A stretch of 44,993 nucleotides of DNA from Ruminococcaceae bacterium UBA1320 (GTDB taxonomy: Bacteria; Bacillota; Clostridia; Oscillospirales; Ethanoligenentaceae): the NCBI GenBank assembly GCA_002306975.1, contig DBTI01000187.1, forward strand, positions 1-44,993. Reading direction: 5' to 3'. This document shows positions 31,631 through 41,472 of the stretch, piece by piece. Numbering within the stretch: the stretch's first letter is position 1; every line of letters begins with the position of its first letter. Position numbers and translations under genes: made by a program. The notes under the pieces are model-generated. The model was not told the DNA's origin, searched no databases, and saw only the letters and a list, made by a program, of their open reading frames with translations.

Positions 31631-34600
31631 TTAATTCTTTTCGATAACGATTTCAACAGCCTCGACTCTCAGTTTTTTGCCTTGAGTTCCCGCTAACGCG
31701 GCAGATGATATATCCGTTCCGTTCGCTGTGGTTTTCCAATCCTGCCAGCCGAGGTTTTGAATGTGAACACGGTATTTCACGCTGTATCCGTTAAGACCGC
31801 TCAGTGAAATGCGCAGAGCCTCAACACGCAGGCATTTTCCTGTGGTGCCGGACTGTGCTCCGTTTGAAACCGCTTTTTGCCAGCCTGTGCCCTGCACATA
31901 GGTCTGATAAACGATGGAGGCGCCGCTTGGAGCTTCCCCGGTAAGCTTAACGTTAACCGCTTCAAGCCTTAAGCCCTTGCCTGTTGTGCCGGACTGTTTG
32001 CCGTCATTTACATAGGGCTGCCATGCGATATTCTGAATATGCGAATCATAGGTTACGCCAATGTTACCGGTTGTCGCATTTTCGCCTGTTGCGATGACAA
32101 AGGTGCTGAAATGGTTGGTGCTGAATTTTGCTGTTTTTGATGTAAGATCGAATGTCGCGCTCATGTCTGTAAACTTGCCTGTCGAGGTGTCGTAATAGAG
32201 CAGATGCGCCTTTGAAACATCGGTTATCGCGGCGATCTGTGCGTCAGTTAACTTTATGACAACATCTATACTGCCGCTCAGGTTGTGGATAGGCTCCGAA
32301 GTTCCGTTGGAATAAAAGCGCGTCAAGTCAAGATCAAGTGTTGTGATCGGAATCACATTTTCGGTTGTTGCCGCTGCGGTTATTGCCGCCTGTGTCGTTT
32401 CTGCTGTTGTTCCCTGCGTAAGCTTGAGCCAGCTTGAGCTGTCATCGCCGAGTGCGCTGTTAAGCACAGAGGCTGGTGCTGTAACCGTAACATTGCCGAG
32501 ATTGACAATAACATTATTAACGGTTGAACTGTTGGTGTCGTCCGGGGTTATTTTCGCCGATGTTGAGCTGCCTGTGTCGGGCGTGCCGGGGATTGTTTTA
32601 TCGATAGGCGCTGCCGGTGCAGATCCGCCGGAACCGCCGCCAACCGTAAGTGTAACCGCTTTTGTAGGTACTGTTACGGTTAATCCGTTTTCGGTGTTTG
32701 AAACAAGGCAGCGGTAAAGCGCGCCGTTGTCGGAGCTTGAAAGTGCCGCGGTTTTGTATGTATCAGTGTCGGCGCCTGTTCCGCCCGATACAGTTGACCA
32801 TGTTTTGCCGCCGTCGGTTGATCTTTGCCACTGATAAACGGCTGTGCCGCTGGAAACAGTTACCCCCGCGGAAAATGTGGCTGTGCCGCCGGGAGCCACT
32901 GATTGAGCTGCCGGCTGTGTGCCGATGGCAGGGTAGGCGGGCAGAACAGTTGTTTCCGAATCGTAGCTGTCATCTGTGTTTGCGTACCATGTACCAGTTG
33001 TGCCTGATGTGATTCCAAAGTGCGTTTTTGCCGAATCGGTGCAATATACGACTGTATCACTTTCAAAAACCAAGATACCCATTGATGGGGAATCATCGCC
33101 ATAGAAATAAGCCGCCGTGAGATTGCTGTCGTCGTAAAAAGCAAAATCTTCAATGCTATTCACCGACGCCGGAATAAATACCGCACTCAGTGATGAATTT
33201 GCGAGTGACCCGTAACCGATATCCGTTACGCCGGACGGTACGGTAAACTCGGTATAGCCGTTTCCGTCGGGATACGCGACAAGCTTTGTACCGTCAATAG
33301 TATAAAGTACGCCGTCAAGAACCTTATAATGGCTGTTTGCACTGCCTATTGTAATAGCCGTAAGGCTTGTGCAGTCACTTAATATTCCGTCCCCTATGGT
33401 TGTAACGCTTGCCGGTATGTTTATTGAAGAAAGCGAGGTGCAGCCGGTAAATGCGGCGTCGCCGATTGACTCAAGAGTGCTGCCGCTGCCGAATGTAACG
33501 GTATTTAACGCGGTGCAGCTCATAAACGCACCATCGCTTATCTCTGCTACACTGGCGGGTATCGATATGCCCGAAAGGGCTGTGCAGCCCGCAAAGGCGT
33601 TTACGTCAATTTTGTCAAGCTTGCTGCCTGCCGCAAAGGTTGTGCTGCCAAGTGAAGTACAACCGCTAAAGGCAGAATCGCCGATTTCCGTAACGTTTGC
33701 GGGAACGGAAATGCCCGTTAGATCTTTGCAGCCTGCAAATGCATGATCACCTATTTCTGTGATAACGCTGCCTGCGCCAAAAGTCACATTTACGAGAGAA
33801 TCGCACCCGCTGAAAGCGGAATCGCCTATGCTTGTCACGCTTGCGGGAACGGTCAGGGATGTTATCTCGGTGTTGGAGCTGAAAGCGTTGTCTGCAATGG
33901 ACGTTACCGCTTTGTCGACGCCGCCAATCTTAATCGTGGTAGGAATGTTTAGGGCTGTACCGCTTCCACCTGTGACGGTCAGCTTGCCGTTGTCGTTAAC
34001 ACTGTAGTATAAGGTTTCACTGGATGTTCCGCTGCCTATTGTGGCGCTGCCAAAGGGGATTTCCTTGAACGCCACAACATTATCGCTGCTGTCAAGCTCG
34101 TACACACATACAAATTTGTTACCGTCGGTGCTGACACCGGTAATGTCGGTACCTGAATCGTAGTTGTTGGTAAAGCCCGGTGCGGCTGTCGGAGCAGGTT
34201 CTCCGACATTTGGGGTGCTGATTTGCGAGGATGAAACATAAACGCCAAGGTGATTGTTTGTGTCGATGACGTTTGACACGTTAACATTCGTTGAGCCTGT
34301 GGCAGTGCCGTGTGTGACTGTCACGTTAAGCGTAGGTGTCGCAGGAGCGGGAGATTTTATCATGGTGTTGTCAAGCGTTATTTCCTTGAACGCCACAACC
34401 TTGCCGGTGCCGTCAAGTTCATAGACGCCGACATATTTGTTGCTTGTCGCGTTAACGCCGGTTATCTCACCAGTTCCGGATTGATAGTTATTTATTAATC
34501 CGACAATGGCTGACGAGTCCGCGTTAACCGCAGGGGTTGGAATGTCGGATGAAGAAACCAGAACGGCAAGATGGTTTGTGCCGATGCTGCCGTTAACGGT

Positions 34601-36709
34601 GACAACGGTCGAGCCGTCTGTGCTGCCCGGCGCGGCTGTTGCGTTAAGGGACGGGGTCTGGTCCATCGGCATGCCAAACACAGGAAAGCCGCCGGGAGGG
34701 TACCTCCAACTGCGCGCTCCCGGTATACTCATGGCATTTGTGTTCAAAGTATCAGTAAAAGCCTGCGATCTTAAGTTATCAGACATGGTATAAATATGCT
34801 CGGATTGACCGGTGGTTTGCGCTGCAAAGGCAGCTGTTATTGATCCTGTTCCGCCGGTTGCCGTTCCGGTGGTATATATGTTGTTAATATAGCCGTGTGC
34901 CTTGTCTGTGCCTGTGTTTTTACCTACGAAACCGCCTGCGTAGCTTGAACTCGTGCTTCCTGTAAGCACACCGATGGAGGCATAGGAATTTAAAATAACA
35001 CCCGCGTCGGTACCGTCACCCGAGTTGACTCCGGCGAAACCGCCAACGATTGAACCATCTGCGGCTGAGACGCTGCCCCCCGCTGAGCAATTAATAATTG
35101 TTGACGCGTTTGTGCCGACTAAACCGCCAATGATGCAATTGTTGGCTCCAGTGACGGCACCAGCTGAACCCGAGCCATCGATTTTCCCGTAGTTTTCACC
35201 GACAAGCTCACCGAAAGTGACGGAATCCCCGACTTCGGCGTATCCTAAACCTTGACTACTCTGTACAGTGCCGCTGTTATAGCCGATAAGGAAAGAAACG
35301 CAGGCGCCTTTCAGCGTCGAATAAATTGAAGCATTGGAGACAATAACATTATTAATGGTGCCGCCGTTATATCCTAAAAAGCCAACACAGGAATGCGATG
35401 CATCCCGGTTCGTGGGGTCGCCTATTCGCATATTTTGCATAATGGCAGGTTGCCCATTGGCTTGAGCCCCCAGTGTGCCGCGAAATTGATGATCGGCGTC
35501 TTTCCCGATCGGAACCCAGTATGTCTGTATAAGACTGAATTCACCTGATATGTTTATCGTTTTATTTTCAAACGAATCTGTTCCGTTGTTAACAAGCTTC
35601 GCAAGCCCGGCGAGCTGTTTCGGAGTGGTCAATGTAAAGCTTGTGTCGATGGTATTGTACCAGCTTGTGTCGGCGAGCTGTGACCAGTTAAACAGAAGTA
35701 TCGGTGTGCCGCTGCCGGTATTATACCATTGAATATTGGAGCCTGCGTACATGAGTAAATGATTTACTAAACCAACAGTCATATCACTATAGGACATTCC
35801 TGTTGCTTCGGCTTCGGCGTTATCCGTACCTACACCTTTTGCATCCTGAGATAAGGAACCTTTTATTTGTGTATCTGCGTCATTTTTGTAATAGCAATTT
35901 GATATTCCGAAAGCACCGTCAGGTTCTTCATAATAGCCTACGATTCCGCCGATGTATGAACCGTCCATATCACCGCCGGTCAAAACGCCCGCGGTATAGC
36001 AGTTGTTGATGTAACCCTGGCTGCTGCCTGCGATCCCGCCGACGCTGGCACCGTTAGCGGTTGTATTGCCTGTTACGCTGCATGTTGAATAACTGAATGA
36101 GATGGAACCGCCGTTGGAGCCGACAAGTCCGCCGTCATTGGAGGAATCACCGCCCTCCACACTGCCGGCGACAGAGCAGCATACGATATTACCGTTACTG
36201 CTTCCGGCTATCCCGCCGACAGCGGAACTGCCTGTTGAGCTCAGCGTAGCGTCAACACGGACATTTTCAATCAGGCTGCTTGAATCGGCATAACCGAAAA
36301 GACCCATAAATGGTAAATCACCGCTTATGGTGAGACCGGTAATTTCGTTACCGCAGCCGTTGAATGTGCCGTCAAAAACATGAGCGTCACTTATGCCGAT
36401 CGGCGTCCAGTCTTTTCCGGTAAGGTCAATGTCATCTGTCAGAACGACATATTTACCGGCATAGGTGTTGTCGCTGTTTACCTGTTCTGCCAGATATGCA
36501 AGCTGCCCAGGCGTCGAGATCAGATAAGGGTCGGCTTGCGAACCGCTGCCAACCGTGATCGCTTCGGTATGGCTGCTCCAATTGTCTGAAGTCGCCGACG
36601 CGGTGAGGCCTCCAATGCCCGCGGTAAAGCTTGTGACGAGCATGGCCGCCGTGGTCGCCCACACCGCGGCTTTTTTCAAAATGGGTTTGAGTTTTTGTTT
36701 TAACAACAT
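31631..36709 (-). CDS. Giant secreted surface protein with GLUG, BspA-type LRR, Ig-like and ChW repeats
   Basis: A 1692-residue exported protein. A signal peptide (about 1-38) is followed by GLUG-type repeats (G-G-I-A/V-G-x-N/S patterns such as GGLVGSNGGSISFSYSTCSVTG, in two blocks before residue 680), two 100-residue modules with NKYVGVYELDGTGKVVAFKEI / NKFVCVYELDSSDNVVAFKEI, BspA-like leucine-rich repeats (VTSIGDSAFSGCxSL, about 895-1240), an Ig-like module (AIGTQPAAQSVAPGGTATFS...), a linker domain and three C-terminal clostridial hydrophobic-W (ChW) repeats (HIQNIAWQPYV, YVQGTGWQKAV, HIQNLGWQDW). No sortase motif is present, so wall binding is probably non-covalent through ChW. GGAGG precedes the ATG. 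Adhesion or polymer binding is likely; the ligand is unknown. Confidence 0.9.
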   Translation of the reverse strand: MLLKQKLKPILKKAAVWATTAAMLVTSFTAGIGGLTASATSDNWSSHTEAITVGSGSQADPYLISTPGQLAYLAEQVNSDNTYAGKYVVLTDDIDLTGKDWTPIGISDAHVFDGTFNGCGNEITGLTISGDLPFMGLFGYADSSSLIENVRVDATLSSTGSSAVGGIAGSSNGNIVCCSVAGSVEGGDSSNDGGLVGSNGGSISFSYSTCSVTGNTTANGASVGGIAGSSQGYINNCYTAGVLTGGDMDGSYIGGIVGYYEEPDGAFGISNCYYKNDADTQIKGSLSQDAKGVGTDNAEAEATGMSYSDMTVGLVNHLLMYAGSNIQWYNTGSGTPILLFNWSQLADTSWYNTIDTSFTLTTPKQLAGLAKLVNNGTDSFENKTINISGEFSLIQTYWVPIGKDADHQFRGTLGAQANGQPAIMQNMRIGDPTNRDASHSCVGFLGYNGGTINNVIVSNASIYSTLKGACVSFLIGYNSGTVQSSQGLGYAEVGDSVTFGELVGENYGKIDGSGSAGAVTGANNCIIGGLVGTNASTIINCSAGGSVSAADGSIVGGFAGVNSGDGTDAGVILNSYASIGVLTGSTSSSYAGGFVGKNTGTDKAHGYINNIYTTGTATGGTGSITAAFAAQTTGQSEHIYTMSDNLRSQAFTDTLNTNAMSIPGARSWRYPPGGFPVFGMPMDQTPSLNATAAPGSTDGSTVVTVNGSIGTNHLAVLVSSSDIPTPAVNADSSAIVGLINNYQSGTGEITGVNATSNKYVGVYELDGTGKVVAFKEITLDNTMIKSPAPATPTLNVTVTHGTATGSTNVNVSNVIDTNNHLGVYVSSSQISTPNVGEPAPTAAPGFTNNYDSGTDITGVSTDGNKFVCVYELDSSDNVVAFKEIPFGSATIGSGTSSETLYYSVNDNGKLTVTGGSGTALNIPTTIKIGGVDKAVTSIADNAFSSNTEITSLTVPASVTSIGDSAFSGCDSLVNVTFGAGSVITEIGDHAFAGCKDLTGISVPANVTEIGDSAFSGCTSLGSTTFAAGSKLDKIDVNAFAGCTALSGISIPASVAEISDGAFMSCTALNTVTFGSGSTLESIGDAAFTGCTSLSSINIPASVTTIGDGILSDCTSLTAITIGSANSHYKVLDGVLYTIDGTKLVAYPDGNGYTEFTVPSGVTDIGYGSLANSSLSAVFIPASVNSIEDFAFYDDSNLTAAYFYGDDSPSMGILVFESDTVVYCTDSAKTHFGITSGTTGTWYANTDDSYDSETTVLPAYPAIGTQPAAQSVAPGGTATFSAGVTVSSGTAVYQWQRSTDGGKTWSTVSGGTGADTDTYKTAALSSSDNGALYRCLVSNTENGLTVTVPTKAVTLTVGGGSGGSAPAAPIDKTIPGTPDTGSSTSAKITPDDTNSSTVNNVIVNLGNVTVTAPASVLNSALGDDSSSWLKLTQGTTAETTQAAITAAATTENVIPITTLDLDLTRFYSNGTSEPIHNLSGSIDVVIKLTDAQIAAITDVSKAHLLYYDTSTGKFTDMSATFDLTSKTAKFSTNHFSTFVIATGENATTGNIGVTYDSHIQNIAWQPYVNDGKQSGTTGKGLRLEAVNVKLTGEAPSGASIVYQTYVQGTGWQKAVSNGAQSGTTGKCLRVEALRISLSGLNGYSVKYRVHIQNLGWQDWKTTANGTDISSAALAGTQGKKLRVEAVEIVIEKN

Positions 36710-36930
36710 TTTTTGTCATCCTCCTTGAAGTTTGAAACGTCTGTACTCTTTAATATTAATCTTCTTCTCAGATAGTGAGGGTAGTTTTATTGGAATACGA
36801 CTGTTATTGCACATTATAAAGGTCAAAGCAAAACATTTGCCAAACAAATCGCCTTAAATATCGAAAGATTAATAAAATTTATAGGCTTTTTTCGTTTTTA
36901 TAAAAAAATTATGCTGGAAACGGTTGTTAT

Positions 36931-36959
36931 TTGATTTATTACGTTCAGAGTTATATAAT
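36931..36959 (+). promoter_or_regulatory. Putative promoter of the GH25 lysozyme gene
   Basis: TTGATT at 36931-36936 and TATAAT at 36954-36959 are 17 bases apart. They lie in the 403-base divergent gap (36710-37112) between the surface protein and lysozyme genes; nothing else is recognised in that gap. Confidence 0.55.
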
Positions 36960-37112
36960 TAATGTATAAGTTAACGTGAAAATAACGGAAGGGTGATGCC
37001 TATAGAGCAAATAAGACATAAGTTTTGGGAAAATCCAGAACCATTTTTATTCCTTTTTTCTTTTTATCTCCTTTCCCCAAAACGCTAAAATACAAATTAC
37101 AGGTGAAGAATA

Positions 37113-39206
37113 TTGAAAAAAAAATTAATTGCGGTTTCTGTTTTCATTGCGTTATCGACCATATTGATTCCTGCAATCGGCGTCAAAGCGCTTGCTGCGA
37201 CGATGCCGCCGGCAGGCAACGCAAACCTCAGTACCATTGATATTTCGCACTACAATGTACCCCTTGATTCGAACGGCAATTATCAATATGATAAAATCAA
37301 TTGGGCAAGTGTTAAATCAAGCCAAAAAGCCGTTTACATAAAAGCAACCGAAGGGCGCACCTATACCGATCCGTGTTATAAAACTCTGGCAGCCGCGGCG
37401 CAAAGCGCGGGAGTAAGCCACAGTTTTTACCACTTTTTCTGGCCGAGCGCCACTGCTGCTATAAATACGCAGCAGGCGGATTATTTTTACGAAGCGATAA
37501 AAAATCTGGGCTATGACTGTGTTCCTGTTCTCGATATCGAACAGACGAACGAAAGCTCGGATATGCCGGCGTTAAGTAAAGATAAGATATCAAAGGCGGT
37601 CAAAGCATTTGCCGATGAGTTCAAAAGTAAAAGCGGCAGAGATATCATGATTTATACATACAACAACTTTATAGACAGTTATTTTGACAGTTCACTGTCA
37701 AAATATAAGCTTTGGGTTGCACGCTATTCGGGCGAGGTTCAGGATACAAGCGTGTGGCACAGTTGGGATATGTGGCAATATACGAACAGTCTTGCGGTGA
37801 GCGGTATGCCAGTGGCGGTTGACGCAAACAAGGCGACTGGCAACATCTTCTTAAATTCAACCTCCGGAACCACATGGATAGACTTGCCCAGCGGTACACA
37901 CGGAGTGGGAGACATAAAAATCTCGGGCTGGGCGATAAGCTATTACGGCGTTTCCCGCGTTGACATTTATGTTGACGGCAAATGCGTGGGCTCCGTAGCT
38001 AAAGATAGCTTTTCATCGCGCTCAGATATAGAAGATAAATTTGGCGGAGCGGGCTATGAAGATGCGCTTAACAGCGGCTATTCATTCTCGCTGCCCGACG
38101 GCACACTTTCAAGCGGCACTCATTCGGTACGCGTTGCGTCGGTAAACGACAGAGGCAACGCGATCTGGTCTGCCAGCAAGTCCTTTACCGTCAAGGTGCC
38201 GGAAGATCAGACAGGCCTCGAAAAGCCTTCCGGAGCATATAAGGGTGATGTAACGGTTTCCGGTTGGGCGATCAGCCGTTTTGGCATAAACCGCGTGGAT
38301 GTTTATGTTGACGGAAAATTCTATGGCTCTGTTCCCGGAAACAGTTTTACAGCTCGCACCGATATAGCAACTAAATATGCGGGCAAGGGTTATAACGACA
38401 TTTCCCACAGCGGGTTCTCCTATACCATTGCGAATCTCAGGCTGGCCGCAGGCACTCATGTTGTCCGCACAGCAGAAATAGACAACAAGGGCAAAGCTGT
38501 TTGGTCATCACCGAAATCCTTTACAATGACGGCGCCAAGCAACCGCTTTTGTATTGACAAACCGTCAGGAACCTATACGGGCAACATAACCGTATCCGGC
38601 TGGGCAATCAGTCACGTTGGCATAAACCGTGTTGACATTTATGTTGACGGCAAGGGCGCAGGCTCGGTTAAAAATGCCGGTATGACGAAGCGCACAGACG
38701 TTGAGAGAATCTATGCAAACTCCGGTTATAACGACATGGCGCACAGCGGATTCTCCTATACCATTCCGGGCGTAAATCTTTCGGGCGGCAATCATTCAGT
38801 CAGAGTAGCGGTAATAGACAACAGCGGCAAGGTTATCTGGTCTGCCACGAAAACCTTTACCGTTGTCGCGCCGAGCATGCAGGTTAACCTTGATCAGCCA
38901 AGTGGAAGCTACTCGGGTGATATAGCAGTTTCGGGCTGGGCAATCAGCCATTTTGGAATATCACGCACTGATGTTTATGTTGACGGCAAAGGCATGGGCT
39001 CGGTTAAAAATGCCGATATGACAGAGCGCACCGATGTTGAAAGAATTTTTGCAAACAAGGGTTATAATGATATGGCGCACAGTGGATTTTTCTATAACAT
39101 TTCGGCCGGAACCTTATCGCATGGCACTCATACCATCCGGATGGCTGTGATAGATAAGAGCGGAAAGGTTTTCTGGACTTCTCCTAAAACATTTACAATA
39201 GCCTGA
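37113..39206 (+). CDS. Secreted GH25 lysozyme with four C-terminal repeat modules
   Basis: A 697-residue secreted protein. A signal peptide (about 1-29) precedes a glycoside hydrolase family 25 domain (about 38-250) with catalytic-type residues D43 (TIDISHYN), D141 and E143 (VLDIEQT) and the usual ending WDMWQYTN. Four modules of about 108 residues follow, each with a GDIxVSGWAISxxGIxRVDVYVDGK opening, an RTDVxxxYAxxGYND centre and a GTHxVRxAxID ending; these are Ig-like and may bind cell-wall polymer. GH25 enzymes cut the glycan strand of peptidoglycan. The start is a TTG after GGTGAAG; no better start is seen. A terminator follows. It could remodel the host's own wall or attack other bacteria. 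Confidence 0.92.
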   Translation: MKKKLIAVSVFIALSTILIPAIGVKALAATMPPAGNANLSTIDISHYNVPLDSNGNYQYDKINWASVKSSQKAVYIKATEGRTYTDPCYKTLAAAAQSAGVSHSFYHFFWPSATAAINTQQADYFYEAIKNLGYDCVPVLDIEQTNESSDMPALSKDKISKAVKAFADEFKSKSGRDIMIYTYNNFIDSYFDSSLSKYKLWVARYSGEVQDTSVWHSWDMWQYTNSLAVSGMPVAVDANKATGNIFLNSTSGTTWIDLPSGTHGVGDIKISGWAISYYGVSRVDIYVDGKCVGSVAKDSFSSRSDIEDKFGGAGYEDALNSGYSFSLPDGTLSSGTHSVRVASVNDRGNAIWSASKSFTVKVPEDQTGLEKPSGAYKGDVTVSGWAISRFGINRVDVYVDGKFYGSVPGNSFTARTDIATKYAGKGYNDISHSGFSYTIANLRLAAGTHVVRTAEIDNKGKAVWSSPKSFTMTAPSNRFCIDKPSGTYTGNITVSGWAISHVGINRVDIYVDGKGAGSVKNAGMTKRTDVERIYANSGYNDMAHSGFSYTIPGVNLSGGNHSVRVAVIDNSGKVIWSATKTFTVVAPSMQVNLDQPSGSYSGDIAVSGWAISHFGISRTDVYVDGKGMGSVKNADMTERTDVERIFANKGYNDMAHSGFFYNISAGTLSHGTHTIRMAVIDKSGKVFWTSPKTFTIA

Positions 39207-39222
39207 ATACAGTAAAATTGTA

Positions 39223-39265
39223 AAAAGCCGGAGCATCTCATTTTTTGAGAAGCTTCGGCTTTTTG
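39223..39265 (+). terminator. Terminator of the lysozyme gene
   Basis: AAAAGCCGGAGC pairs with GCTTCGGCTTTT, with further inner pairing (TCTCA/TGAGA), followed by T residues. Confidence 0.85.
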
Positions 39266-39370
39266 TTTGATTTAATTGCTATTCTTAAACAATTGGATTG
39301 CTTTAAGAAGATTTAGTAACTAAACATCTAAACTAAACTATTATTTCTTAGAAATGTTTATTAAAATGGA

Positions 39371-39398
39371 TTGACATAATAAAAACTCTTAATATAAT
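39371..39398 (+). promoter_or_regulatory. Putative promoter of the AllA-like gene
   Basis: TTGACA at 39371-39376 and TATAAT at 39393-39398 are 16 bases apart, 73 bases before the GTG start. Confidence 0.65.
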
Positions 39399-39471
39399 AA
39401 ATATTAGTGACAATATAAAAGACAATGCCAATGTTCTGACGGAATATTTGAAAATATGTTGGAGGATTACC

Positions 39472-39960
39472 GTGAAAACAATTAAAATTCAGAAACTCAC
39501 TCATGAAGCCTTCGCTAAGTTTGGAACATATGCGGACATGCTTCACCCGCAAGGCGAAAAAATAGGGGAGGCTCCGATTGAATTTTTCAGGGATATGGTG
39601 CAGTTAAAGTCATTTCATGTCAATTCAAATTCGCTTTCCGTCTGCCGTATAACGAAACGCGATTTTATAGTTGATGTTTCCGAAGCGCATTCCTATTGCA
39701 GCGAAGGTTTCATGCCAATTGAAGGCGATGTTGTGATCCATGTCGCCCCGGCCGTTCCGGGGGATGTGTCAGAGAATAATATCGAGGCATTTTTTGTTCC
39801 AAAGGGAACAGTGGTTGTTTTAAATCCGGGCGTTTGGCATCACGCGGCGTTCCCTTATGGCTGCGAGACGGTCAGCGTTTTAACCATGCTTCCCGAAAGG
39901 ACATACGCAAACGACTGCAAGGTTGTCGAGCTGAAAGAAAAAATAAAAATTGAAGAATAA
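39472..39960 (+). CDS. Ureidoglycolate lyase (AllA)-like cupin-fold protein
   Basis: A 162-residue protein. The opening (KIQKLTHEAFAKFGTYADML) and the later segments SEGFMPIEGDVVIHVAPA, AFFVPKGTVVVLNPGVWHHAAFPYG resemble the AllA ureidoglycolate lyase fold, in which the GVWHH segment lies at the active site. AllA releases urea from ureidoglycolate in allantoin breakdown, but no other allantoin gene is here, and the neighbour is a sugar transporter, so the true substrate may be a sugar acid. GGAGG lies 6 bases before the GTG start, chosen over an upstream ATG. It has its own promoter and terminator. Confidence 0.6.
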   Translation: MKTIKIQKLTHEAFAKFGTYADMLHPQGEKIGEAPIEFFRDMVQLKSFHVNSNSLSVCRITKRDFIVDVSEAHSYCSEGFMPIEGDVVIHVAPAVPGDVSENNIEAFFVPKGTVVVLNPGVWHHAAFPYGCETVSVLTMLPERTYANDCKVVELKEKIKIEE

Positions 39961-39984
39961 GCAGCTATGCTAGCCTTTGATGCA

Positions 39985-40012
39985 AAAGCCGCCGGCAAGG
40001 CGGCTTTTTTGT
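39985..40012 (+). terminator. Terminator after the AllA-like gene
   Basis: AAAGCCGCC pairs with GGCGGCTTT around GGCAA, with a T-run after it. Confidence 0.85.
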
Positions 40013-40057
40013 ATCGTTACATACACAACTGATGTTTAGTAAAATTTTTAATGATTA

Positions 40058-40086
40058 TTGCAATTATTTTAGTAATTTGTTATAAT
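40058..40086 (+). promoter_or_regulatory. Putative promoter of the LacI-type regulator gene
   Basis: TTGCAA at 40058-40063 and a perfect TATAAT at 40081-40086 are separated by 17 bases, 36 bases before the ATG. Confidence 0.65.
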
Positions 40087-40122
40087 GAAGTCAGAAATTT
40101 AAAATGACCGGAGGAAACTACA

Positions 40123-41124
40123 ATGACAGTAAAGGAAATAGCGAATATTGCAGGGGTATCGCCAGCAGCAGTTTCCGTTGTGCTAAACGACAAAAAAGGT
40201 GTCAGCGACGAAACCCGCAAAAAAGTTCTCGATATCATGCAAAAATATAACTATACCAAAAATAAGAGAGCTAAAGCATATACTAAGAACATTTGCTTTT
40301 TAAAATATAAAAAGCACGGAATGCTGGTTGAGCAAAACGAAGGGTTCATTGCCGCTATTCTTGATGCGATAGAAGGCGAATGCCGGTCCGAAGGGTTTAA
40401 CCTCAGTATGGTTATTTCCGACAACAATTTTTCAGAAACATTAAAAAATATAAATTTCGATGTTTGTGACGGCTTGATCGTGCTTGGAACAGAGCTTGAA
40501 GAAGAAGAATTCAAGTGGCTAAGCAAGGTCAAAAAACCATGCATTGTTCTTGACAATGCTGTTCGGAACTATCCCTACAACAGCATTGCAATCAATAATG
40601 AAGAGACGGTCTATTGCGCGCTCTCGCATCTCGCAAGCCTCGGCCATAAAAGCATAGCTTATTTTCACAGCAACGTAAGCATAGCAAACTTTGAAGAACG
40701 CGATCAGGCGTTTAAAAAATACTGTAGAAAATTTAATCTTGACTTTAAACCGGAAAATCAGTTTAATGTAACGCCGACTCTTATCGGAGCCTATACTGAA
40801 ATGAAACAATATCTTGCCTCGTGCGACACACTGCCGAAATGTGCATTCGCTGACAACGACTCCATCGCTATCGGCGCGATAAAAGCACTTAAGGAATCGG
40901 GTTATCATGTTCCTAAAGACATTTCTATCATTGGATTTGACGATATACATTTCTCCCAGATATCAACACCGCCGCTGACAACAATGCGTATTCCCAAAAA
41001 GTTGATTGGAACTCTCGCAATAAGGCAGATTTGCGATATGATAGAATACAGCCACTTCAATGATGTAAAGCTTAGCATCGGCGGTGAGCTTGTGTTGCGC
41101 TCAAGCACTTCATCGGCTGATTAG
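40123..41124 (+). CDS. LacI family transcriptional regulator
   Basis: A 333-residue repressor with an N-terminal LacI helix-turn-helix (TVKEIANIAGVSPAAVSVVLNDKKGVSDETRKKVLDIM) and a sugar-binding, periplasmic-binding-protein-like domain. The C-terminal segment DISIIGFDDIHFSQISTPPLTTMRIP is a hallmark of the family. GGAGG precedes the ATG. It lies just before a sugar ABC transporter whose upstream region holds a fitting palindromic operator (41473-41486), so it most likely controls that operon in response to a sugar. A terminator separates the regulator from the transporter operon. Confidence 0.95.
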   Translation: MTVKEIANIAGVSPAAVSVVLNDKKGVSDETRKKVLDIMQKYNYTKNKRAKAYTKNICFLKYKKHGMLVEQNEGFIAAILDAIEGECRSEGFNLSMVISDNNFSETLKNINFDVCDGLIVLGTELEEEEFKWLSKVKKPCIVLDNAVRNYPYNSIAINNEETVYCALSHLASLGHKSIAYFHSNVSIANFEERDQAFKKYCRKFNLDFKPENQFNVTPTLIGAYTEMKQYLASCDTLPKCAFADNDSIAIGAIKALKESGYHVPKDISIIGFDDIHFSQISTPPLTTMRIPKKLIGTLAIRQICDMIEYSHFNDVKLSIGGELVLRSSTSSAD

Positions 41125-41146
41125 AATCGCTTATTACAGCTATTAG

Positions 41147-41182
41147 AATGGACGTTTCAGATAATGAAACGTCCATTTTTTT
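41147..41182 (+). terminator. Terminator of the LacI-type gene
   Basis: AATGGACGTTTCA (41147-41159) and TGAAACGTCCATT (41164-41176) pair perfectly, followed by T-rich sequence. Confidence 0.9.
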
Positions 41183-41410
41183 GTCTTTAAATTAAAATAA
41201 TACTGAGAAAAAAATTGGTTAAACTAATTTGTGAGATAAAAGAATCAATAAATGATAGAATGATAGTTTAGCTATGAAAAAGCTGATTATTATGTAAATA
41301 TTAGTAAACAAATTTGCTTTGCATTTTGATTCCAAACAGCCGAAGTATTAAAAACAGATGAAATACTCTGTTATATGCATAAAAACAGATGAATAGGAAC
41401 AAAAAATTTG

Positions 41411-41439
41411 TTGACATTATCAATATTATATGATATATT
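41411..41439 (+). promoter_or_regulatory. Promoter of the sugar ABC transporter operon
   Basis: TTGACA at 41411-41416 and TATATT at 41434-41439 are 17 bases apart. An inverted repeat TATCAATAT/ATATTGATA (41419-41442) spans the spacer and the -10 box and could be a regulator site. Apart from these sites, the 41182-41524 gap shows only A+T-rich sequence. Confidence 0.7.
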
Positions 41440-41472
41440 GATAACACTACAGAAAAAGTCAGCGATAAATTG

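Noticed and set aside
32343..34793. Several forward-strand frames inside the giant surface protein gene.
   Set aside because: They mirror the repetitive Thr/Ser/Gly-rich codons on the other strand; the reverse-strand protein has clear domains.
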